64,000 bases of DNA from Mycobacterium sp. SMC-8 (lineage in GTDB: Bacteria > Actinomycetota > Actinomycetes > Mycobacteriales > Mycobacteriaceae): the NCBI RefSeq assembly GCF_025263565.1, contig NZ_CP079865.1:2108001-2172000 (forward strand), written 5' to 3'. Positions 15,932 to 24,283 of this stretch are shown one piece after another; positions within the stretch are counted from its first letter, which is position 1; every line of letters starts with the position of its first letter. A program made the translations under genes and the position numbers. The notes under the pieces were generated by a model. The model worked only from the letters and a program-made list of their open reading frames with translations. It was not told where the DNA came from and ran no database searches.

Positions 15932-16963
15932 ATGAACACCATCATCGACTTCATCCTCGACCTGTTCCGCAGCCCGGCCTCGGCGGCGGCCTTCGTCACC
16001 GACCCGGACGGCGCACTGCGCGACGCGGGCCTGCCCAACGTCACGGCCGCCCAGCTGGCGTCGGTGGCCGCCACCGCCGCTCCCGCCGGGTACGCGCTCG
16101 GCGGCGGCGATCCGGTCGTGGGCCTGCAGCGCGCGGTCGCCGACCACCACCAGCTCGCCTCCAACTTCGCCTCGCCGTTCTCCCCGCAGACCTCGTGGGC
16201 GCCGACCTTCGCCCCCGAGACCGACACCGACCTGCTCAGCGGCAACAACGTCCCGGTGGCCAGCCCGGTCCAGGACGCCGGCGCCAACGCCCAGAACGGC
16301 GCGTTCAACCTCGGCTTCGGTGACATCACCTTCGGCGACAAGACCAGCAACACCGCCACCAACGGCGGCGTCGTGGTCGACGGCGACAACGACGGTGACA
16401 TCGTCAGCGGTGACGGCGCCGCGCTGGGCGACGGCAACACGATGAACAACGGCGACATCCTCGCCGGCTCGGGCTCCAACGTCGTGGTCGGCAAGGACAA
16501 CGAGGTCGAGGACAACTCGAAGACCGCAGGCGGTGACCTGATCGCCGACAACGACGCCCCGGTGCTCAACGACGTCGACACCAGCGGCGGCAACGGCGGC
16601 GGCGCCGACGGCGGCGGCAGCCTCATCGGCATCGGCGGCGGCAACGCGGTCGGCGGCTCCGGCGGCAACGGCGGCGGCATCATCATCACCGACAACGACG
16701 TCAACACCGGCACCCAGATCGACGGCGACTTCGGCAGCAAGAACACCGAAGACAATTCGGTGAACACCTCGGTGCGCAACGACATCTCGACCTCCACCGA
16801 GACCTCGGTCGAGGACAACTCGTCGAACTTCGAGTCCAACATCGGCTCGGGCAACGAGACCAACACCGACCTGTTCTCGGACAACGTCACCGGCGTCGAC
16901 ACCGACTTCGACACCGACGTCGCGTCCCACAACGACACCCAGGCGGCTCTGGACGCCTTCTGA
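15932..16963 (+). CDS. iniB: IniB, glycine/asparagine-rich isoniazid-inducible protein
   Basis: A 343-aa protein with a helical N-terminal domain (MNTIIDFILDLFRSPAS) shared with the neighbouring iniB-like gene. It continues into a long low-complexity body rich in Gly, Asn and Asp (GGNGGG repeats around residues 210-250) and an acidic Ser/Thr/Asn tail. The iniBAC genes of M. tuberculosis are switched on by drugs that block the cell wall (isoniazid, ethambutol). The biochemical role of IniB itself is unknown. The ATG at 15932 has AAAGG upstream and gives the conserved N-terminus. It is first in the iniB-iniA-iniC order; a perfect hairpin follows its stop. Confidence 0.92.
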   Translation: MNTIIDFILDLFRSPASAAAFVTDPDGALRDAGLPNVTAAQLASVAATAAPAGYALGGGDPVVGLQRAVADHHQLASNFASPFSPQTSWAPTFAPETDTDLLSGNNVPVASPVQDAGANAQNGAFNLGFGDITFGDKTSNTATNGGVVVDGDNDGDIVSGDGAALGDGNTMNNGDILAGSGSNVVVGKDNEVEDNSKTAGGDLIADNDAPVLNDVDTSGGNGGGADGGGSLIGIGGGNAVGGSGGNGGGIIITDNDVNTGTQIDGDFGSKNTEDNSVNTSVRNDISTSTETSVEDNSSNFESNIGSGNETNTDLFSDNVTGVDTDFDTDVASHNDTQAALDAF

Positions 16964-16979
16964 TCCGCCACCGCGCGAC

Positions 16980-17009
16980 ACCGGCGGGGACCGTGAGGTC
17001 CCCGCCGGT
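16980..17009 (+). terminator. Perfect hairpin between iniB and iniA
   Basis: A 13-base perfect stem (ACCGGCGGGGACC with its complement) closes a GTGA loop 17 bases after the iniB stop. No T run follows, so it is more likely a partial terminator or an mRNA-processing and stability element that sets iniB expression above iniA-iniC. Confidence 0.65.
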
Positions 17010-17055
17010 TCGCGCGCCTACCGTTGAACCACGCCGCAGCAACCAGAGGGGCACC

Positions 17056-18873
17056 ATGACGCAGCCGGCCAACACGGTGATCGTCGAGCTGATCGACCAC
17101 GTCGGCAAGATCGCGCACGCCCAGCAGCGCGGTGATCTCGCGGACCGGCTCGAGCGGGCCGGGGCGCGGCTCGCCGACCCGCAGATCCGGGTGGTGATCG
17201 CCGGACAGCTCAAACAGGGCAAGAGTCAGCTGCTGAACTCGTTGCTGAACATGCCGGTCGCGCGGGTCGGCGATGACGAGTCGACGGTGCTGCCGACCGT
17301 GGTGTCCTACGGTGAACAACCGTCGGCGCGGCTGGTGGTCGCCCGGCCCGACGGTGAGGAACCCGAGCTGGTGGAGATCCCGACGGCCGATCTGGGCAGC
17401 GACCTGCGCAGGGCGCCGCAGGCCCGGGGCCGCGAGGTGCTGCGCGTCGAGGTGAAGGCCCCGAGCCCTCTGCTCAAGGGCGGCCTGGCGTTCATCGACA
17501 CCCCGGGGGTCGGCGGGCACGGGCAGCCGCACCTGTCGGCGACGTTGGGCCTGCTGCCCGACGCGGACGCCGTCCTGATGATCAGCGACACCAGCCAGGA
17601 GTTCACCGAGCCGGAGATGACCTTCATCCGGCAGGCGCTGGAGATCTGCCCGGTCGCGTTGCTCGTCGCCACCAAGACCGATCTGTACCCGCACTGGCGG
17701 CAGGTGGTCGACGCGAACCGCGCGCACCTGGGGCGCGCCGGGGTCACCGCCCCGCTGGTGCCGGTGTCCTCCACGCTGCGCAGCCACGCGGTGGCGCTCA
17801 ACGACAAGGAACTCAACGAGGAGTCCAACTTTCCGGCACTGGTGAAGTTCCTGTCCGACGAGGTGCTGGCCCGCCAGCGGGACCGTGTCCGCGAGCAGGT
17901 GATCGGCGAGGTCCGCGCGGCGGCCGAGCACCTGAGCCTGGCCGTCGAGTCCGAGCTGTCCGCGCTCAACGACCCGCAGGCCCGCGACCATCTCTCGGCA
18001 GACCTCGAGCGCCGAAAGCAGGAGGCGCAGGACGCGCTGCAGCAGACCGCGCTGTGGCAGCAGGTGCTCAACGACGGCATCGCCGACCTGACCGCCGACG
18101 TCGATCACGATCTGCGACATCGGTTCCGCAACATCACCTTTCACACCGAGCGGGTGATCGACGGCTGCGATCCCACCCAGAATTGGGCCGCGATCGGCGC
18201 CGAGCTGGAGGATTCGGTGGCCACCGCCGTCGGCGACAACTTCGTGTGGGCATACCAGCGTGCCGAGGCGCTGGCCGCCGAGGTGGCCCGCACATTCCGG
18301 GAGGCGGGACTGGACGCGGTGCGGATGCCGTCGATCGACGCTCGCGAGATGGGCGCCGACTTCGGCGAGTTCAAGTCGCTGACCCAGCTCGAGGCCAAAC
18401 CGCTGAAGTTCGGGCACAAGGTCGTCACCGGGATGCGCGGCTCCTACGGCGGCGTACTGATGTTCGGCATGCTGACCTCCTTCGCCGGTCTCGGCATGTT
18501 CAACCCGCTGTCGCTGGGCGCGGGATTCGTGCTGGGCCGCAAGGCCTACAAGGAGGACATGGAGAACCGGATGCTGCGCGTGCGCAGCGAGGCCAACGCC
18601 AACGTCCGCCGGTTCGTCGACGACGTCGCCTTCGTCGTCGGCAAGGAGTCACGGGACCGGCTCAAGGGGATCCAGCGCCAGCTGCGCGACCACTACCGAG
18701 AGATCGCCAACCAGACCACGCGCTCGCTGAACGAGTCGCTGCAGGCCACCCTCGCCGCGGCCAAGCTGGAGGAGACCGAACGCAACAACCGCGTCAAGGA
18801 ACTGGACCGCCAGCTCGGCATCCTGCGGCAGGTCGTCGACCACACGCGCAAACTCAGCTCCCAGCCTCATTAA
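17056..18873 (+). CDS. iniA: IniA, bacterial dynamin-like GTPase
   Basis: A 605-aa dynamin-like protein. GTPase motifs are GQLKQGKS (G1), IDTPGVGGHG (G3) and ATKTDLY (G4). A long helical region follows, with a hydrophobic paddle around MFGMLTSFAGLGMFNP and FVLGRK, then a coiled C-terminus. IniA proteins bind and fission membranes; they are thought to maintain the plasma membrane during cell-wall stress and confer tolerance to isoniazid and ethambutol. The ATG at 17056 is preceded by AGAGGGG; the 21 in-frame residues upstream overlap the hairpin and are unlikely to be translated. It lies in an operon with iniC. Confidence 0.95.
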   Translation: MTQPANTVIVELIDHVGKIAHAQQRGDLADRLERAGARLADPQIRVVIAGQLKQGKSQLLNSLLNMPVARVGDDESTVLPTVVSYGEQPSARLVVARPDGEEPELVEIPTADLGSDLRRAPQARGREVLRVEVKAPSPLLKGGLAFIDTPGVGGHGQPHLSATLGLLPDADAVLMISDTSQEFTEPEMTFIRQALEICPVALLVATKTDLYPHWRQVVDANRAHLGRAGVTAPLVPVSSTLRSHAVALNDKELNEESNFPALVKFLSDEVLARQRDRVREQVIGEVRAAAEHLSLAVESELSALNDPQARDHLSADLERRKQEAQDALQQTALWQQVLNDGIADLTADVDHDLRHRFRNITFHTERVIDGCDPTQNWAAIGAELEDSVATAVGDNFVWAYQRAEALAAEVARTFREAGLDAVRMPSIDAREMGADFGEFKSLTQLEAKPLKFGHKVVTGMRGSYGGVLMFGMLTSFAGLGMFNPLSLGAGFVLGRKAYKEDMENRMLRVRSEANANVRRFVDDVAFVVGKESRDRLKGIQRQLRDHYREIANQTTRSLNESLQATLAAAKLEETERNNRVKELDRQLGILRQVVDHTRKLSSQPH

Positions 18874-18932
18874 GCTCGAACGGTCAGCAGTCGAGCGATC
18901 CGAGACGGTGAAATCTGAGCACCAGTGACCGA

Positions 18933-20411
18933 GTGCGGGCGATCCTGGGCGGCACCATCGCCGCCTACCGGTCCGACCCCGCCTACCGCAGGCGTCCTGA
19001 CGTGCACGCCGAACTCGAGCGGATCGGGCACCGGCTCAACGAGCCGATCCGCATCGCGCTGGCCGGAACCCTCAAGGCCGGCAAGTCGACGCTGGTCAAC
19101 GCGCTGGTCGGGGACGAGATCGCGCCCACGGACGCGACCGAGGCGACGCGCATCGTCACCTGGTTCCGGCACGGCCCGACCCCGAAGGTGACCGCCAACC
19201 ACCGCGGCGGACGGCGCTCCAACGTGCCGATCATGCGTGAGCGGAACGGACCGGACCGCGGCCTGAGCTTCGACTTCGCCCGCCTAGACCCCGACGACGT
19301 GGTGGATCTGGACGTGGAATGGCCCGCCGCCGAGCTGATCGACGCGACGATCATCGACACCCCCGGCACTTCGTCGCTGTCCCAGGATGTCTCCGCGCGC
19401 ACACTGCGACTTCTCGTGCCCGACGACAGCGTGCCCCGGGTCGACGCGGTGGTGTTCCTGCTGCGCACTCTCAACGCCGCCGACATCGCACTGCTCAAGC
19501 AGATCGGTCAGCTGGTCGGCGGCTCGGCCGGCGCGCTCGGCGTCATCGGTGTGGCTTCGAGAGCCGACGAGATCGGCGCCGGCCGCATCGACGCGATGTT
19601 GTCGGCCAAGGACGTGGCCCAGCGGTTCACCGCCGAACTGGAGCGCACCGGCATCTGCCAGGCCGTCGTGCCGGTGTCCGGGCTCCTCGCGTTGACCGCC
19701 CGCACGCTGCGGCAGAGCGAGTTCGTGGCGCTGAAGAGGCTCTCCGAGGTCGAGCCGGCCCAGCTGGCGAAAGCGATGCTGTCGGTGGACCGCTTCGTCC
19801 GCGACGGGGAACCTGTGCTGCCGGTGGATGCGGCGACCAGGTCCGAGCTGCTGGACCGGTTCGGGATGTTCGGCATCCGCATCGCGATCGCGGTGCTGCG
19901 CGCCGGGGTGGACGATTCGGTGGCGCTGGCCGATGAGCTGCTCGAACGCAGCGGGTTGCTCGCGCTGCGCGAGGTGATCGACCAGCAGTTCGCGCAACGC
20001 TCGGATCTGCTCAAGGCGCATACCGCGCTGCTGTCGCTGCGCCAGTTCGTGCAACTGCACCCGATCTACGGCACCCCGCGGATCCTCGCCGACATCGAGC
20101 CGCTGCTCGCCGACACCCACGCCTTCGAGGAACTCCGGTTGCTGAGCCAATTGCGTTCGCGGCCGACCACTCTCAACGACGACGAGATGGCCTCGCTGCG
20201 GCGCCTGATCGGCGGTGCGGGCACCGATGCGACCAGCCGGCTGGGCCTGTCGCCCGAGGCTCCCGACGACGGCCCGCGCGCCGCGTTCGCCGCGGCCCAG
20301 CGCTGGCGCCGGCGCGCCGAGCACCCGCTCAACGACCCGTTCACCGCGCGGGCGTGCCGGGCCGCGGTGCGCAGTGCCGAAGCGCTGGTGGCGGAGTACG
20401 CCCGCACTTAA
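18933..20411 (+). CDS. iniC: IniC, dynamin-like GTPase partner of IniA
   Basis: A dynamin-like GTPase of 492 aa from this start. Motifs are GTLKAGKST (G1), IDTPGTSS (G3) and ASRADE (G4-like, variant). The GTG at 18933 is the first standard start in frame. However, the frame is open for seven codons upstream, reading STSDRVRAIL after a CTG codon at 18915. From memory, the M. tuberculosis protein begins with this same sequence, so the true start may be CTG. No clear ribosome site supports either. IniC is thought to act with IniA in membrane remodelling. A gap of 30 bases to the next gene suggests that gene is co-transcribed. Confidence 0.93.
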   Translation: MRAILGGTIAAYRSDPAYRRRPDVHAELERIGHRLNEPIRIALAGTLKAGKSTLVNALVGDEIAPTDATEATRIVTWFRHGPTPKVTANHRGGRRSNVPIMRERNGPDRGLSFDFARLDPDDVVDLDVEWPAAELIDATIIDTPGTSSLSQDVSARTLRLLVPDDSVPRVDAVVFLLRTLNAADIALLKQIGQLVGGSAGALGVIGVASRADEIGAGRIDAMLSAKDVAQRFTAELERTGICQAVVPVSGLLALTARTLRQSEFVALKRLSEVEPAQLAKAMLSVDRFVRDGEPVLPVDAATRSELLDRFGMFGIRIAIAVLRAGVDDSVALADELLERSGLLALREVIDQQFAQRSDLLKAHTALLSLRQFVQLHPIYGTPRILADIEPLLADTHAFEELRLLSQLRSRPTTLNDDEMASLRRLIGGAGTDATSRLGLSPEAPDDGPRAAFAAAQRWRRRAEHPLNDPFTARACRAAVRSAEALVAEYART

Positions 20412-20441
20412 CGTTTCCGCTGCGCGCAGCGATCTAGAAGT

Positions 20442-22295
20442 ATGCGCAGTTCTCTGGGCGTCTCGCTGGGCGCCGCCAACCTGATCGCGGTCGCCGATGG
20501 CAGGCCGACGGTCCGGAGCGCGGCACAAATCCTGTCTCCACTGTCGCCGGCGGGTTTCGTCGACCGCGTCGGGGACCCGGTGCCGCTGGTGGCCGCCGAC
20601 GGTTCGTACCACCACGCCGAGCAGTTGGCGGCCGACGCGATCGAGGCGATGACACGCCTGGCCCGACCGCAGCGCCGGCCGGATGTCGCCGCGGTCGCCG
20701 TTCCCGCGTACTGGTCAGGAGCGGCGGTGGCGGCGCTCCGGACCCGGGTTCCGCACCTGACCGTGGTGTCCGACGCGGTGGCCGCGCTCGCCGCGGTGCA
20801 GGCCGAGCGCGGCCTGCCCGACCGCGGTGTGGTCGTGCTGTGCGACTTCGGTGCGACCGGCAGCAGCATCACGCTGGCCGACGCGGGTAGCGGCATGGCG
20901 GGGATCGGGCGGACCGTCCGGTTCGACGATCTCTCCGGCGACCTGGTCGATCAATTGGTGCTTCAGACGGTGATGACGACGCTCGAAGCCGACCCGGCCG
21001 GCACCGCGGCGGTCGCGGCGCTGGCCGACCTGCGCGCGCTGTGCCGGGATGCCAAGGAGCGGTTGAGCCGGCATACCGCGACCGCCGTGCCGACCGGGCG
21101 CACCGCGGTACGACTGACCCGCGCCGAGCTCGAGAACGCCCTCGCCGGGCCGCTGGACCGATTCGTCGCCGTCCTGGTCGACACCCTGGACCGCAACGGG
21201 GTGCTCCCCGTCCAGGTCTCGGCGGTCGTCACCGTCGGCGGCGGTGCCGCTATACCTGTTGTCACACAACGCCTTTCAGCGGCGCTTCGGGCGCCGGTGG
21301 TGAAGCCGGCACATTCCCGGGTGGCGGCCGCCGCCGGTGCCGAGCTGCTGGCGCTGCGTGCGGCGGAACGCGACCTGCCCACCGCAGTGGTCCCCGGGCC
21401 GACGGTCGCGACCGTGGCCGTGCCGCTCGCCCGGTCGGCCGATGCCGCGCTCGCCTGGTCGGCCCAGGCCGACGATGACGCGTCCACCGTGTTCGCCCTG
21501 TACGACCCGGCGTACGCGCGCCCCGAGGTGCACTTCGGCCACGAGGACCACGAGGACGAGGTCGGCGAGCCGGAGCCGTGGCCGTGGTACCGCCGTCCGG
21601 GCGTGCTGTTCGCCGGCGCGGCGTGTGCCGCCGCGGTCGCGGTCGGCGCGTTCGTCCTGACCTCCCACACGGTGGAGGCCGACACCACGCCGTCTGGCGC
21701 CGAGGGGATCGCGGCGCCGGTGGCGGTCCAACCCTGGCAGGAGGCCACCGCCGAACCGGCGCCGGCCACCGCCCCGGCCGTGCCGCGTGTGCCGTCGCCG
21801 GTGACCGGTGTCGCCGCGCCCGGGCCGGCGGTCGACGTTCCAGTTCCCGCTACGGCCGAGGAGCGGGTGGTCAAGCAATCAGGGGCCGCACCCGCACCGG
21901 CACCGGCAGTCGCACCTGCAGCGCCGGCACCTGCAGCGCCGGCACCTGCAGCGCCGGGGCGGATCCCGTGGCCGGTGTTCACGGTCGCGCCGGCCCCCGA
22001 GCTCGAGCCGTCACCGTCCCCCGAGCCGTCGCCCCAGCCGGAGCCAGAGCCTTCACCGTCGCCCGAGCCTGCACCGTCGCCGGAGCCGGAGCCGGAGCCT
22101 TCACCGGAGCCCCAGCCTTCGCCGTCGCCGGAGCCGGAGCCCCAGCCTTCGCCGTCGCCGGAGCCGGCGCCGGAACCCGCGCCAGCGCCGGGCCCCGAAC
22201 CTGCGCCGGAGCCGTCGCCGGAACCCGAGCCGTCGCCGGAACCCGAGCCGTCGCCGGAAACCAGCTGCCTGCCGGAGTCCGAAACGGCCTGCTAG
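20442..22295 (+). CDS. Membrane-anchored Hsp70-like protein with a Pro/Glu-rich tail (Hsp70L2)
   Basis: A 617-aa paralogue of the protein at 13157-14998. Matching blocks are LGVSLGAAN (5-13), [17 protein letters not shown] (39-55), [17 protein letters not shown] and [15 protein letters not shown], the last close to identical. The Hsp70 substrate-binding domain is absent. The segment WPWYRRPG precedes one membrane helix (about 385-407). The 210-residue tail is Ala/Pro-rich and then made of PEPSPEP-type repeats, ending with two cysteines ([10 protein letters not shown]). It lies 30 bases after iniC on the same strand, so it probably belongs to the ini operon. Its stop shares the CTAG tetranucleotide with the convergent next gene. 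Function unknown. Confidence 0.87.
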   Translation: MRSSLGVSLGAANLIAVADGRPTVRSAAQILSPLSPAGFVDRVGDPVPLVAADGSYHHAEQLAADAIEAMTRLARPQRRPDVAAVAVPAYWSGAAVAALRTRVPHLTVVSDAVAALAAVQAERGLPDRGVVVLCDFGATGSSITLADAGSGMAGIGRTVRFDDLSGDLVDQLVLQTVMTTLEADPAGTAAVAALADLRALCRDAKERLSRHTATAVPTGRTAVRLTRAELENALAGPLDRFVAVLVDTLDRNGVLPVQVSAVVTVGGGAAIPVVTQRLSAALRAPVVKPAHSRVAAAAGAELLALRAAERDLPTAVVPGPTVATVAVPLARSADAALAWSAQADDDASTVFALYDPAYARPEVHFGHEDHEDEVGEPEPWPWYRRPGVLFAGAACAAAVAVGAFVLTSHTVEADTTPSGAEGIAAPVAVQPWQEATAEPAPATAPAVPRVPSPVTGVAAPGPAVDVPVPATAEERVVKQSGAAPAPAPAVAPAAPAPAAPAPAAPGRIPWPVFTVAPAPELEPSPSPEPSPQPEPEPSPSPEPAPSPEPEPEPSPEPQPSPSPEPEPQPSPSPEPAPEPAPAPGPEPAPEPSPEPEPSPEPEPSPETSCLPESETAC

Positions 22296-22822
22296 GGCGC
22301 GGGCGGCGCCGGGGTCTCGGTGACCGTCTCGGTCTGCGTCTCGGTCTGCGTGACCGTGCTGGTGCTCGTGCTGACCGACGGGCTCGTTGTCGTGGTGGTC
22401 GTGGTGGTCGGCTCGGTGGTGGTGGTGGTCGTGGTGGTGGTCGGCTCGGGGGTGGTCGTGGCCGCTTCGGTGGTGGTGGGGGTCGCGGTCTCGGTCACGG
22501 TGGCGGGCGGCACCGCCGCCGGAGCCGACGTCGTGGTCATCGGTGTGAGCGAGGTGGTGGTGCCGGTCTCGGAGTCGGAATCCCCGGTGATCGCCTTGGC
22601 CAGACCGAACACGATGAGCGCGATCAGCAGCGCCCCGACTGCGCCCAGCGACACCAGCGCGACCGGCTTGCGGTACCACGGAGTGTCGGCACCGGCGTCC
22701 GGCGGCGGCTGGTCGTAGCCGCCGGTCCCGTAGTCTCCGTAGCCCGTCCCGTAGTTGCTGAGCTGGGTCGGTTCCTCTTCGGAGTAGTAGTTCTGGTCGT
22801 CGGAATCGCCGTATCGCGCCAC
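22292..22822 (-). CDS. Single-pass membrane protein with a Thr-rich tail
   Basis: A 176-aa protein with a Tyr/Gly/Asp-rich cytoplasmic part, the motif TPWYRKPV just before one membrane helix ([19 protein letters not shown]), and an outer tail of about 95 residues made largely of Thr with Pro, Glu and Val. The PWY motif is the same as in the two Hsp70-like proteins. The GTG start lies eight bases after a -10-like TACTAT, indicating a leaderless message. Thr/Pro tails like this are typical sites of O-mannosylation in mycobacteria, which is an inference here. Function unknown. Confidence 0.82.
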   Translation of the reverse strand: MARYGDSDDQNYYSEEEPTQLSNYGTGYGDYGTGGYDQPPPDAGADTPWYRKPVALVSLGAVGALLIALIVFGLAKAITGDSDSETGTTTSLTPMTTTSAPAAVPPATVTETATPTTTEAATTTPEPTTTTTTTTTEPTTTTTTTTSPSVSTSTSTVTQTETQTETVTETPAPPAP

Positions 22823-22830
22823 GGGACCCG

Positions 22831-22836
22831 ATAGTA
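22831..22836 (-). promoter_or_regulatory. Leaderless -10 element of the Thr-tail gene
   Basis: TACTAT on the minus strand is followed by CGGGTCCC and then the GTG start. The neighbour at 23276 has nearly the same sequence (TACTATCGGTGCCC-GTG), so the two promoters are probably related by duplication. Confidence 0.6.
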
Positions 22837-22847
22837 GGCGCTCGCGG

Positions 22848-23276
22848 CTACGGAACCGGGGACACCGTGCGTGTCACGTTGGTGCGCGGCCGGTTGCGCG
22901 TCGTCGTCCGGGCCTCGTCATCGGTCTCTCGCGTGCGGGGCGGGCGGGTGCTCCTGGTCGTCGTGGACGACTCCGACGTGGTCTCGGTGGTGGACTCCGG
23001 ATTGATGTCACTGGTCATCGGCGGGCTGGTGCTGGTGATGGTCCCGGTCGTGGTCGACACCCCAGATTTGGTCGTGCTGGCCGTGGTGGCCGGTGGCACG
23101 TAGTACAACGGGGCGGGCTCCGGCTCGCTGAACTGCCGCGCCACATAGGAGATCAGCGTGATGACCAGCGCGATCGCCGCCAGACCGGCCACACTCGCCG
23201 CGAGCAGGGTGGAGGTCTGGTTGTGCCAAGCGACGGGCGGGTCCTCCGGCGCGTCGTCATGGTCCCGGCTGCTCAC
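22848..23276 (-). CDS. Single-pass membrane protein with a Ser/Thr-rich tail
   Basis: A 142-aa protein. A short acidic N-terminus (SSRDHDDAPEDPP) leads to AWHNQTS and one membrane helix (LAASVAGLAAIALVITLIS), then a Ser/Thr/Pro/Arg tail of about 90 residues ending in a basic stretch. The layout copies the preceding gene without its PWY motif. The GTG at 23276 is chosen over longer starts because TACTAT lies eight bases upstream, exactly as for the neighbour, and because longer starts would run into the oxidoreductase gene. Function unknown. Confidence 0.75.
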   Translation of the reverse strand: MSSRDHDDAPEDPPVAWHNQTSTLLAASVAGLAAIALVITLISYVARQFSEPEPAPLYYVPPATTASTTKSGVSTTTGTITSTSPPMTSDINPESTTETTSESSTTTRSTRPPRTRETDDEARTTTRNRPRTNVTRTVSPVP

Positions 23277-23284
23277 GGGCACCG

Positions 23285-23290
23285 ATAGTA
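23285..23290 (-). promoter_or_regulatory. Leaderless -10 element of the second Thr-tail gene
   Basis: TACTAT on the minus strand with eight bases (CGGTGCCC) to the GTG. It lies just before the end of the upstream LLM oxidoreductase gene, so the small gene has its own promoter. Confidence 0.6.
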
Positions 23291-23316
23291 GACGTGAGCG
23301 GGTTCCCGCCGCCGGG

Positions 23317-24267
23317 TCAGCCGATGCGGGGGATGACGTGCTCGGCGAAGAACTCGACGTGGTCGAGATCGGACTGGTCCAGAACCTGCAGGTAGACCCG
23401 TTGGACACCGGCTTCGAGGAACGGGCCGAGCTTGTCGACGACCTCGTCGGGGGTGCCTACCACCGGGGAGTTGGAGCGCAGTTCGTCGACCTCCCGGCCG
23501 ATCGCGGCGGCCCGCCGGGCGATGTCGGACTCGTCCTTGCCGACGCACAACACGAACGCCGCCGAGTAGGTCAGCGAGTCCTTGGCCCGGCCCGCCGTCT
23601 CGACCGCGGCCGCCACCCGGGCGTACTGCTCGGTCAGCGTTTCCAGCGGCACGAACGGGATGTTGAACTCGTCGGCGAACCGCGCGGCCAGCGCCGGGGT
23701 TCGCTTGGCGCCACCGCCGCCGATGATGATCGGGGGGTGCGGACGCTGCGCGGGTTTGGGCAGCGCGGGGGAGTCGCTGATCGTGTAGTGCCGGCCGGTG
23801 TAGTCGAACGTCTCACCGACCGGGGTGTCCCACAGACCGGTCAGGATCTCCAGTTGCTCGGTGAGCCGGTCGAAGCGTTCGCCCAGCCGCGGGAACGGGA
23901 TCGCGTAGGCCTTGTGCTCGGCTTCGAACCAGCCTGCGCCGATCCCGAATTCGACTCGGCCACCGCTCATCTCGTCCACCTGAGCGACCGAGATCGCCAG
24001 CGGGCCGGGGTACCGGAAGGTGGCCGAGGTGACCATCGTGCCCAGCCGGATGGTCGACGTCTCGCGCGCGAGGCCGGCCAGCGTCACCCACGAGTCGGTG
24101 GGGCCGGGCAATCCGTCGCCGGCCATCGCGAGGTAGTGATCGGACCGGAAGAACGCCGAATAGCCGGCACTCTCGGCGGTCCGGGCGACGGCGAGCTGAT
24201 CGGCGTAGGTCGCGCCCTGCTGGGGTTCGACGAAGACGCGGAAGTCGGGGGAATGTGTCACGGCCAC
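23317..24267 (-). CDS. LLM-class (probably F420-dependent) oxidoreductase
   Basis: A 316-aa luciferase-like barrel protein. FRSDHYLAM, LGTMVTSATFRYPG, GAGWFEAEHKAYAIPFP and PPIIIGGGGAKRTP match the F420-binding subgroup, which reduces or oxidises substrates with the deazaflavin F420. The substrate cannot be told. The GTG start lies seven bases after a -10-like TAGGCT, so it is probably leaderless. It is on the same strand as, and 17 bases from, the DinB-like gene upstream. Confidence 0.88.
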   Translation of the reverse strand: MAVTHSPDFRVFVEPQQGATYADQLAVARTAESAGYSAFFRSDHYLAMAGDGLPGPTDSWVTLAGLARETSTIRLGTMVTSATFRYPGPLAISVAQVDEMSGGRVEFGIGAGWFEAEHKAYAIPFPRLGERFDRLTEQLEILTGLWDTPVGETFDYTGRHYTISDSPALPKPAQRPHPPIIIGGGGAKRTPALAARFADEFNIPFVPLETLTEQYARVAAAVETAGRAKDSLTYSAAFVLCVGKDESDIARRAAAIGREVDELRSNSPVVGTPDEVVDKLGPFLEAGVQRVYLQVLDQSDLDHVEFFAEHVIPRIG

Positions 24268-24283
24268 GGTCGCCAGCCTAGGC

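Noticed and set aside
18873-18933. Frameshift at the start of iniC
   Set aside because: The conserved N-terminal residues are in the same frame as the rest of iniC, so an unusual start codon explains it without a frameshift.
22101-22679. Minus-strand frame rich in His/Asp and Arg repeats
   Set aside because: It is the shifted reading of the Thr-tail and PEPS-tail repeats; the real frames have membrane helices and proper starts.
22848-23408. Longer version of the second Thr-tail protein starting at 23408
   Set aside because: It would overlap the oxidoreductase gene by about 90 bases, and the added Ser-rich residues are that gene read in another frame; the promoter match supports the start at 23276.
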